This document shows positions 5,914 through 13,061 of a stretch of DNA of 15,865 nucleotides, in pieces. Source of the stretch: Candidatus Omnitrophota bacterium. GTDB lineage: Bacteria; Omnitrophota; Gorgyraeia; Zapsychrales; Zapsychraceae. The stretch lies in NCBI GenBank assembly GCA_029567025.1, contig JAKQLT010000197.1, forward strand, positions 1 through 15,865, read 5' to 3'. The translations under genes were made by a program, and so were the position numbers. The notes beneath the pieces are model-generated. The model was not told where the DNA came from, made no database searches, and saw nothing but the letters and a program-made list of their open reading frames with translations. How positions within the stretch are numbered: the stretch's first letter is position 1; each line of letters begins with the position of its first letter.

Positions 5914-7878
5914 ATGTCAAAAGCGAAAGCCATCGTCATTGTAGAGTCTCCGACAAAAGTGAAAACCATTAATAAAATTTTAGGCGATAAATTTAAAGTT
6001 GTTTCTTCTATGGGGCATTTAATTGATCTGCCTAAATCGAGTTTGGGTGTGGACATTGAAAAAGATTTTGAGCCGAGTTTTATTGTCGTTCGCAGTAAAG
6101 CAAAAGTTTTAGCACAGTTAAAGAAAGATACGGAAAAAGCGAAAGAGATTTATGTCGCAACTGACCCTGACCGTGAAGGTGAGGCGATTGGCTGGAATTT
6201 GATTGGGCAAATAGGAAAAGATAAAAAAATTTATCGTGTGACTTTTCAGGAAATCACTAAAGATGCCGTTTTAAAGGCTTTTGAGCATCCGCGCGAATTT
6301 GATCAGAAATTGATTAGCGCACAAGTCGCCCGTCGTGTTTTAGATAGAATTGTGGGATATAAATTAAGCCCTGTTTTATGGAAAAAAGTTGGCTCTCGTT
6401 TAAGCGCGGGACGAGTCCAGTCGGTTGCGCTGCGCATTTTAGTCGAACGGGAACGAGAAATTAAAAAATTTGTGCCACAGGAATATTGGCAAGTTGCCGT
6501 TGATTTAAAGAAAGAAGGATACACGGATATTTTAACAGCTTCGCTGGAACGGATAGATAAAGAAAAATTTGAGTTAGCCAATCAAAATGATACTAATGGC
6601 ATCGTTGAAGAAATTAAAAAACAAGATTTTGTGGTATCACAAGTTTCTGAACGAGAGGTCAAGCGCAATCCTAACCCGCCTTTAATCACGAGTACGCTTC
6701 AGCAAGAGGCTTTTAATAAATTAAAATTTAACGCGGAAAGAACGATGCGTATCGCGCAAGAACTCTATGAAGGCGTGGAACTGGGCAATGGTGAAACTGT
6801 CGGGCTTATCACTTATATGAGAACGGATTCGGTTAATATTTCTCAAGAAGCGCTTTTAAAATTGCGTGATTTTATTAAGACGAATTATGGACAGAAATAT
6901 TTGCCTGATGAACCGAATAAATATAAATCGCGAAAATCCGCGCAAGAGGCGCATGAGGCGATTCGTCCGTCGAATGTTTTGCGAAGTCCCAAAGATCTCG
7001 AGCGGTTTCTCAATCCTGATCAGCAAAAGCTTTACACTCTTATTTGGAATCGTTTCGTGTGTTCTCAGATGACCCCTGCGGTATATAAATACAAAAAGAT
7101 AGAAATAACAGCCGGACGATTTTTATTCGGCGCTTCTGGCTCGGATCTTATTTTTGATGGGTTTTTAGCAGTGCGCGAGGACGATAAAGAAGAATCGCCA
7201 GCGGATTTTTCTCATTATGCCCAAGGCGATAAAATGAATTTATCAGAGGTAAAATCCACGCAACATTTCACAAAGCCTCCGGCACGCTATTCGGATGCAA
7301 GTTTAGTTAAGGCTTTGGAAGAAGACGGCATTGGACGACCGAGCACGTATGCGGCTATCATTCAAACGCTTGTTTATCGTAATTATGTGGTGCGTGAACG
7401 GGGATATTTTACGCCGACTGATTTAGGCATGCTTATTTGCGATCTGTTGGTCGAATATTTTCCTAAGATTCTTGATATTGGATTTACCGCCCATATGGAA
7501 GAGAATTTTGATTTGATTGAAGAAGGGACGTTGGCCTATGCGTCATTATTAAATGAATTTTATCAGCCGTTTAAAGAAGAACTTGAATACGCGGAGAATA
7601 ATATTGAGAAACAACATAATTTTATTGATAAAAAATGTCCTTTATGCGGAAAACAAATGGTGATGAAATGGGGCCGACGAGGAAAGTTTTTAAGTTGTTC
7701 GGGATTTCCTCATTGCCGTCATGCCGAGTCCGTTACTTTAGGCATAAAATGTCCGAATGAAGGATGTGATGGTGAGCTAGTCGAGCGTAAAAATAGGCGA
7801 GGCCAGACGTTTTACGGGTGCAGTAAATATCCGAAATGTAATTATTTAACCAATGAATTACCGAAAGGAAGTGTTTAG
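5914..7878 (+). CDS. topA: DNA topoisomerase I (type IA)
   Basis: Relaxes negative supercoils by transient single-strand cleavage. The TOPRIM domain carries E11 in IVIVESPTK and the acidic DPDREG (84-89). The 5'-phosphotyrosine nucleophile is Y301 in GLITYMRTDS (297-306), with R303 beside it. SAGRVQSVALR (164-174), AHEAIRPS (346-353) and EDGIGRPSTYA (470-480) are also conserved. Two C-terminal four-cysteine zinc fingers follow: C575, C578, C595 and C601, then C613, C618, C636 and C642. The 654-aa length is shorter than E. coli TopA because there are fewer C-terminal repeats, which is common. SD AGGA lies 6 nt before the ATG. It starts 34 nt after dprA; the dprA-topA-recombinase order is conserved in many bacteria. 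Confidence 0.97.
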   Translation: MSKAKAIVIVESPTKVKTINKILGDKFKVVSSMGHLIDLPKSSLGVDIEKDFEPSFIVVRSKAKVLAQLKKDTEKAKEIYVATDPDREGEAIGWNLIGQIGKDKKIYRVTFQEITKDAVLKAFEHPREFDQKLISAQVARRVLDRIVGYKLSPVLWKKVGSRLSAGRVQSVALRILVEREREIKKFVPQEYWQVAVDLKKEGYTDILTASLERIDKEKFELANQNDTNGIVEEIKKQDFVVSQVSEREVKRNPNPPLITSTLQQEAFNKLKFNAERTMRIAQELYEGVELGNGETVGLITYMRTDSVNISQEALLKLRDFIKTNYGQKYLPDEPNKYKSRKSAQEAHEAIRPSNVLRSPKDLERFLNPDQQKLYTLIWNRFVCSQMTPAVYKYKKIEITAGRFLFGASGSDLIFDGFLAVREDDKEESPADFSHYAQGDKMNLSEVKSTQHFTKPPARYSDASLVKALEEDGIGRPSTYAAIIQTLVYRNYVVRERGYFTPTDLGMLICDLLVEYFPKILDIGFTAHMEENFDLIEEGTLAYASLLNEFYQPFKEELEYAENNIEKQHNFIDKKCPLCGKQMVMKWGRRGKFLSCSGFPHCRHAESVTLGIKCPNEGCDGELVERKNRRGQTFYGCSKYPKCNYLTNELPKGSV

Positions 7879-7882
7879 CGAA

Positions 7883-7911
7883 TTGCGTTTTATGCTGTAG
7901 ATTTTTTTAAT
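7883..7911 (+). promoter_or_regulatory. Weak candidate internal promoter before the xerC-like gene
   Basis: In the 53-nt topA-xerC gap, TTGCGT (7883-7888) and TTTAAT (7906-7911, five of six) are 17 bp apart. The -35 matches only three of six. The gap is the longest in the operon, so an internal promoter is reasonable but unproven. Confidence 0.25.
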
Positions 7912-7931
7912 TCCTACGCGCTGAAGTTTTT

Positions 7932-8792
7932 ATGAATCGTTACGTTGATAAATTTATATCTTATTTAGAAATTGAGAAAAACTATTCCGGGCATACGATC
8001 TTGAATTATCGTTTGGACCTGGAAGAGTTTTTTAAATTCGCGAATGAAATTGCCGTTGAAAAGGTCGATTATTTGTTATTACGACGATTTTTGGCGCATT
8101 TACGTGAGCAGCAGCATAAGCCACGCACGCTTTCAAGAAAGCTTTCTTCGTTAAGAAGTTTTTTTAAATTTTTGCATAAGGAAGGGTATATTAAAAATAA
8201 TCCGGCGCTTTTATTAATGTCGCCTAAATTAGATAAAACATTGCCTAAATTTTTATCTGAAGAAGAAATGGCTAAATTTATTGAATCGCCTGACATCAAA
8301 ACAGAAATGGGAAAAAGAGATAAAGCTATTTTAGAGCTTCTTTATAGTTCTGGCCTTCGGGTGAGCGAATTGGTTTCTTTGGATGTTGATGATGTGGATA
8401 TTATCGGTAATATCGCCAAAGCGGCTGGAAAAGGAAAAAAAGAACGGCTTGTGCCGATAGGGAATCAGGCTACGATAGCGATAAAAAATTATTTAGATGT
8501 AAGAAAAGATAAATCAGGAGCCATGTTTTTAAATAAAAGTAAAACGCGATTAAGTGATCGGAGCATTCGTAATATTATTAATAAATACATCACGCAGGCT
8601 TGTATTAATCAGCATATTTCGCCTCATGTATTGCGTCATTCGTTTGCCACGCATATGATTAACAGGGGAGCGGATTTGCGCTCTGTTCAAGAATTATTAG
8701 GCCATGCCAATCTTTCGACCACACAAATTTATACACATGTGACAACGGATCGCCTAAAAAAAGTTTATGATAAAGCCCATCCGAGGGCATAA
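7932..8792 (+). CDS. xerC: Tyrosine recombinase, XerC-like
   Basis: A 286-aa site-specific recombinase that resolves chromosome dimers at dif with a partner recombinase. The N-terminal SAM-like core-binding domain covers about 1-88. The catalytic domain has the full set: R143 (SSGLRVSEL), K167 (GKGKKERLVP), H232 and R235 (HVLRHSFATH), H258 (LGHANLSTTQ) and the nucleophile Y267 (QIYTHV). The C-terminal YDKAHPRA resembles E. coli XerC more than XerD, and a position after topA matches xerC in Firmicutes. Length and neighbours argue against a phage or integron integrase. SD support is weak. A lone Xer protein acting as its own partner cannot be excluded. Confidence 0.9.
   Translation: MNRYVDKFISYLEIEKNYSGHTILNYRLDLEEFFKFANEIAVEKVDYLLLRRFLAHLREQQHKPRTLSRKLSSLRSFFKFLHKEGYIKNNPALLLMSPKLDKTLPKFLSEEEMAKFIESPDIKTEMGKRDKAILELLYSSGLRVSELVSLDVDDVDIIGNIAKAAGKGKKERLVPIGNQATIAIKNYLDVRKDKSGAMFLNKSKTRLSDRSIRNIINKYITQACINQHISPHVLRHSFATHMINRGADLRSVQELLGHANLSTTQIYTHVTTDRLKKVYDKAHPRA
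8783..8787 (+). promoter_or_regulatory. Ribosome binding site fixing the waaA start
   Basis: GAGGG lies inside the last codons of xerC, 9 nt before ATG 8797. It supports that ATG over an in-frame non-ATG start at 8767 that would add 10 residues and overlap xerC. Confidence 0.65.
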
Positions 8793-8796
8793 TTTT

Positions 8797-10062
8797 ATGT
8801 TTATTATCTACGATATTATTTTTATTCTTTTTAGTTTACTCTATTTGCCAAAAATGATTTTAAAAGGCAAGTGGCGATGGGCTTTTTTGTCGCGTTTTGG
8901 ATTTTTTTCGAAAGACACAAAAATAAAACTTCGCAAAAAAGAAAATATCTGGATTCATGCGGTTAGCGTGGGGGAAGTGTTAGTTATCGTTCCTTTGATC
9001 CGTCAATTGCAGGACCATTTTCCTCAATGCCAAGTCGTTTGCACGACAGTGACAAAAACAGGATATGATTTGGCAAAGTCCCAATTATTTTCTTCCAATG
9101 TTATTGTTCTTTACGCGCCTTTTGATTTAAGTTTTAGCGTCGGCCGGTATATTAAAGCAATCCATCCTAAGATTTATCTTTCATCCGAGACAGAAATTTG
9201 GCCGAATACCTATACAATGCTTTATAAGAAAAACATTCCTATTATTCAAATTAATGGACGCATTTCGGATAAAGCGTATGAGGGATATAAAAAAATAGGA
9301 TTTTTAACGCGAAAGATTTTAAAATGCGTGACGATGTTTTGTATGCAAAGTGAAGAGGATAAACAGCGGATTTTATCATTTGGCGTGGATTCTTTTAAAA
9401 TTTGTAGGGTGGGGAACTTGAAGTTTGATATGGTTATTGAATCTCAAACCGTTTCTTTGGCGCAGTTAGGCCTGGAAGCGCATAATAAAATTCTTTTAGC
9501 CGGAAGCACGCATCGTCAGGAGGAAGAAATCATCCTCAATATTTATAAACGTCTTTTGACCCAGGAGAATAATTTACGTCTTATTTTGGCGCCGAGGCAC
9601 ATTGAACGAGTTACAGAAGTAAAAAATATTATAAAAAAATACGGATTTGAGACGGTTTTATATTCACAAATAAAGAATAATAAGGGGAATAAAGTTATTT
9701 TAGTTGATACGATCGGCGATTTAAGAAATCTTTATAGCGTGGCAACGATTGTTTTTATTGGAAAAAGTTTTGTCGTTGGCGGTGGCCAGAATATGATTGA
9801 GCCTGTTTATTTCGGTAAGCCCACGTTTGTCGGGCCAAGGACAGAGAATTTTAAGGATGTTATGAAAATATTTCTTAAAGAAAGAGCTGTCATTCAAGTT
9901 AAGAGTCCCGAAGATTTATTTTTAGAAATGAAAAATGTTTTAGAGGATTTTTCTTATCAGCAAGAAATTAGTCGTGCCGCTAAAAAGATCATTGCGTCGT
10001 CTTCTGGCGCTACGCAAAAGACATTTGATATTGTTGCGCAATACTTAAAGGATGTTTTATGA
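8797..10062 (+). CDS. waaA: 3-deoxy-D-manno-octulosonic acid (Kdo) transferase
   Basis: Transfers Kdo from CMP-Kdo to the lipid IVA precursor at the inner-membrane cytoplasmic face (GT30). Its 421 aa start with a membrane anchor (about 1-22) and have two GT-B halves. The N-terminal half holds WIHAVSVGE (52-60) with the catalytic-base glutamate E60, and SETEIWPN (130-137). The C-terminal half has GSTHRQEEE (236-244), DTIGDL (304-309), and GGGQNMIEP (328-336), where the usual GGHN is GGQN. GPRTENFKD (346-354) follows. It starts 4 nt after the xerC stop and its own stop overlaps lpxK as ATGA. Whether it adds one, two or more Kdo cannot be told from sequence. Gene name synonym: kdtA. Confidence 0.95.
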   Translation: MFIIYDIIFILFSLLYLPKMILKGKWRWAFLSRFGFFSKDTKIKLRKKENIWIHAVSVGEVLVIVPLIRQLQDHFPQCQVVCTTVTKTGYDLAKSQLFSSNVIVLYAPFDLSFSVGRYIKAIHPKIYLSSETEIWPNTYTMLYKKNIPIIQINGRISDKAYEGYKKIGFLTRKILKCVTMFCMQSEEDKQRILSFGVDSFKICRVGNLKFDMVIESQTVSLAQLGLEAHNKILLAGSTHRQEEEIILNIYKRLLTQENNLRLILAPRHIERVTEVKNIIKKYGFETVLYSQIKNNKGNKVILVDTIGDLRNLYSVATIVFIGKSFVVGGGQNMIEPVYFGKPTFVGPRTENFKDVMKIFLKERAVIQVKSPEDLFLEMKNVLEDFSYQQEISRAAKKIIASSSGATQKTFDIVAQYLKDVL

Positions 10063-11129
10063 GAGATTATTTATATCGTCTTATTACAGATCAAATTGAT
10101 GGAACGTCAGCGCGGGTTCTAAAAATCTTTTTGTGGGTTCTGTCTGTTTTTTACGGAATAGGTGTTGGGTCTAGAAACTTTTTTTATCAGAAAAAAATAA
10201 AAAAACAATATCGCTTGCCCAAACCTGTTGTGAGCGTTGGGAATATCACATGGGGAGGTGTTGGGAAAACGCCATTGGTGGAATATTTAGCAAAGGTTTT
10301 TAAAAGTAAAGGATTGCAACCGGTTATTTTAACGCGCGGTTATATGGCGAAAAAATCAAAGCAAGCTTTGAATCAAAGCGATGAAGCGACGATGTTAAAA
10401 GAGCGTTTGCCGGATGTGCCTATTTTAGTCGGTAAAAATCGCTTTGAGAATGCGAAGAATTTTTTAAAAGAAAAAGACGCGGATATTTTTATTTTAGATG
10501 ATGGCTTTCAACATCTGAATTTGTATCGCGATGTGGATATTGTCGCGATTGACAGCACTAATCCGTTTGGAAATGAATTTTTGATTCCTCGAGGAATTTT
10601 GCGAGAGCCTGTGTCCGATCTTAAACGCACGGATATTTTTGTCTTAACTAAAACGAATTTTATTGATGAAAGACAAAAAAATATTCTTGAAAAAGATTTA
10701 AAAAATATTTTTCCGGAAACACTCATTGTCCAAGCGGAACATCGTGGAATAGACCTTCTTGATTTGAGAACAAAAGAGATAAAAGGATTAGAGTTTCTTG
10801 CCCAGAAGAATATCTGTTGTTTTTCAGGAATAGGAAATCCGCGTTCGTTTGAGCAGTCCTTGATACATTTAAAAGCGCATATTCAAAAAAGTTTTATTTT
10901 TCCAGATCATGAGATTTATTGCAAAAAAGATTTAGAAGAGATATCGCAATATTGCCTTAAGCGGAATGTTAGCATTGTTATTACTACTTTTAAAGACGCT
11001 GTGAAGATAAAACAGATGTTGGATTGTTTTGACCAAAAAATATCTGTTTTTGCTTTACGTTTAGAAATAACTATAGAGTCAGGAAAGGATTTATTTCTTG
11101 AAAGAATTTTTTCTCTTATCCAGCATTAA
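10059..11129 (+). CDS. lpxK: Tetraacyldisaccharide 4'-kinase
   Basis: Phosphorylates the 4' position of the lipid A disaccharide to give lipid IVA, the acceptor for the Kdo transferase encoded just upstream. At 356 aa it has the family N-terminal membrane-associated helix (about 18-45), then VGNITWGGVGKTP (60-72) with the Walker A lysine K70. LTRGYM (91-96) and the acidic DDGFQH (147-152) follow, and then DLLDLR. TTFKDAVK (309-316) lies near the C-terminus. The start overlaps the waaA stop (ATGA). Its last 32 nt overlap the next gene, whose SD lies inside lpxK, so translation of the three genes is probably coupled. A bacterium with this gene makes phosphorylated lipid A. Confidence 0.95.
   Translation: MRDYLYRLITDQIDGTSARVLKIFLWVLSVFYGIGVGSRNFFYQKKIKKQYRLPKPVVSVGNITWGGVGKTPLVEYLAKVFKSKGLQPVILTRGYMAKKSKQALNQSDEATMLKERLPDVPILVGKNRFENAKNFLKEKDADIFILDDGFQHLNLYRDVDIVAIDSTNPFGNEFLIPRGILREPVSDLKRTDIFVLTKTNFIDERQKNILEKDLKNIFPETLIVQAEHRGIDLLDLRTKEIKGLEFLAQKNICCFSGIGNPRSFEQSLIHLKAHIQKSFIFPDHEIYCKKDLEEISQYCLKRNVSIVITTFKDAVKIKQMLDCFDQKISVFALRLEITIESGKDLFLERIFSLIQH
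11081..11088 (+). promoter_or_regulatory. Ribosome binding site fixing a TTG start
   Basis: AGGAAAGG inside the end of lpxK lies 9 nt before TTG 11098. An in-frame stop at 11074-11076 and the lack of a nearby ATG leave this TTG as the only sensible start of the acyltransferase fusion. Confidence 0.7.
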
Positions 11130-13059
11130 AACTTTAAGTTGGATTTTTCATTTATTGCCTATACGTGCCGCATTATTTTTCGGTAAGGCCATAGGCATTT
11201 TAGCGTATTATTTTAGCTTGAAGGCGAGAACGACTGTTTACGCGAATTTGCGTATGGGTTTTGCGCAGACAAAATCTCCGTATGAACTTAAAAGAATTAC
11301 AAAAGATGTTTTTAAAAATTATGGGCAGAATTTTGTTGAGATTTTACGGATGTCGAAACAAGACAAAGAAACTCTTAAGACTTTGATTCGTTTTGAAGGA
11401 GAAGAGCATCTCAGAAATTCTATCGCGAATGGACGAGGGACAATTTTATTAGCGATGCATTTTGGAAATTGGGAAATGGCGAATATTTCCGCGTCTCTTT
11501 TAAATCATCCGTATAAAGTCATGGTGAAGGCGCAAGAAAAATATTCTTTTTTGCAGAAACTTCTTAATTCGTATCGTTCATTCGGCGGATTAGGTGTTCT
11601 TTCTCGAGGAATGGGGACGCGCGATTTGATTAAAGCGTTAAGAAATAATGAAATGGTCGGTATTGTTGTCGATCAAGGGGGAAAAGACGGTATTAATATT
11701 CCTTTTTTAGGGCGTAACGCCTCTTTTGCTGATGGCGCGGTGCGATTATCTTTAAAAGGAAATATTCCGATTTGTTTTTCTATGATTATTCGAGAGAAAG
11801 AGTGTTTTCATCGTGTTATTTTTCATAAGCCGATAGAGTTTACGCGCACAGATGATTTTGATGCGGATGTGAAAAATTGTTTGAAGAAGATTGTGGAAAT
11901 AGCCGAAGAATATATTAAACGTTATCCTGAGCAATATATGTGGTTTTATAAGGTGTGGAAATATTCTGATGAAGCAAATATCGCGATTCTTGATGATGGA
12001 CGTACAGGTCATTTGCGTCAATCCGAAACAGTCGCGGCGATGATACAAAAGGCTTTGAGAGAAAGGGAAAAACAATCATCAATAGAGGTGGTTCAGATTG
12101 TGTTTAAATCGAGAATTTCTCGAGTTGTATTTTCTGTATTAGGATTTTTTCCTCTTTTGCGCATATTCACCGCGCGGGTAGGATTTTTGAGACATTTTTT
12201 AACACAAGAAACGTATAATCATTTAAAGACTGTTAAAGCGGATTTTGTTATTTCGTGCGGGTCTATGACCGCAGGAGTGAATCGATTTTTATCGTTGGAT
12301 TCCCGCGCGAAAAGTATTCATATTTTACGCCCAGCAACGTGGGGATATCACGGCTTTGACGCTGTTTTTCTTCCGTATCATGATTTTTCTTATCGATTAA
12401 GTCGTTATCGAAATATCACTCAAACCATAGCCGCGCCAAATTTGATTAATGAGGATTATCTTAATAAACAAAAAGGCCGTTTATTAGAGCGTTATCCAGA
12501 TCTTAAAAATAATCAAAAGTTTAAAATAGGCCTTCTGATCGGTGGTGACGCAAAAGATGTTTATTTAAGCGAAGACCAGATAAAAACGTTGATTTATCAG
12601 ATTCGAGATTTTTGTTTGGAGCATAACGTTGATGTATTGTGTTCAACGTCTCGGCGAACGCCTGTTAAAATAGAAGAATTTATTTGTAATGAATTAAAAA
12701 ATAAAGATTATTGTCCTGCGCTTATTTTAGCGAATGAACATAATATCCCGGAGGCGATTGGCGGAATTTTGGGCCTTTGTGATGCGATTGTTGTGTCTGG
12801 CGATAGTATTTCTATGGTATCAGAGGCCGCGAGTTCGGGAAAGACAGTTATTATTTTTCCAGCGATTTTGAAGGAAAAGACATCTCAAGAAAATAAACAT
12901 CAGGAATTTATTGAAGGATTGCATAAAGAAGGATTTGTCATTTATACGCAAACAAATACCATCGGGGAAAGTATTTTTGATGTTATGAAAGGAATTTTAA
13001 AGACCAAGAAAATTAATGATCAGGACATTGTTTTTGCTACGGCAAGACATATTATTTAA
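11098..13059 (+). CDS. LpxL-type lipid A acyltransferase fused to an ELM1-family domain
   Basis: A 653-aa two-domain protein. Residues 1 to about 290 are a complete LpxL/HtrB-like secondary acyltransferase. They show a membrane-proximal N-terminus, the HX4E catalytic motif HFGNWE (121-126), VDQGGKDG (191-198), the PFLG segment (202-205), and the family C-terminal signature PEQYMWFYKVWK (277-288). From about 294 to the end is an ELM1/DUF1022-type domain (predicted GT-B fold). It has ILDDGRTGHLRQ (297-308), GGDAKDVY (482-489), SRRTP (518-522), and SGDSISMVSEA (567-577). There is no stop or frameshift between them. The acyltransferase probably adds the secondary fatty acid to Kdo-lipid A. The ELM1 part has no established bacterial role; an action on the same glycolipid or another envelope sugar is inference. 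Start TTG 11098, overlapping lpxK by 32 nt. Confidence 0.88.
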   Translation: MKEFFLLSSIKTLSWIFHLLPIRAALFFGKAIGILAYYFSLKARTTVYANLRMGFAQTKSPYELKRITKDVFKNYGQNFVEILRMSKQDKETLKTLIRFEGEEHLRNSIANGRGTILLAMHFGNWEMANISASLLNHPYKVMVKAQEKYSFLQKLLNSYRSFGGLGVLSRGMGTRDLIKALRNNEMVGIVVDQGGKDGINIPFLGRNASFADGAVRLSLKGNIPICFSMIIREKECFHRVIFHKPIEFTRTDDFDADVKNCLKKIVEIAEEYIKRYPEQYMWFYKVWKYSDEANIAILDDGRTGHLRQSETVAAMIQKALREREKQSSIEVVQIVFKSRISRVVFSVLGFFPLLRIFTARVGFLRHFLTQETYNHLKTVKADFVISCGSMTAGVNRFLSLDSRAKSIHILRPATWGYHGFDAVFLPYHDFSYRLSRYRNITQTIAAPNLINEDYLNKQKGRLLERYPDLKNNQKFKIGLLIGGDAKDVYLSEDQIKTLIYQIRDFCLEHNVDVLCSTSRRTPVKIEEFICNELKNKDYCPALILANEHNIPEAIGGILGLCDAIVVSGDSISMVSEAASSGKTVIIFPAILKEKTSQENKHQEFIEGLHKEGFVIYTQTNTIGESIFDVMKGILKTKKINDQDIVFATARHII

Positions 13060-13061
13060 AT

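Noticed and set aside
7932..8792. Integrase of a mobile element
   Set aside because: Although it is a tyrosine recombinase, its length, AHPRA end and position after topA match a housekeeping Xer protein, and no att repeats or cargo genes are seen.
11752..12075. 107-codon open frame on the minus strand
   Set aside because: It is antisense to the conserved end of the acyltransferase domain and the start of the ELM1 domain, with no motif or neighbouring SD of note.
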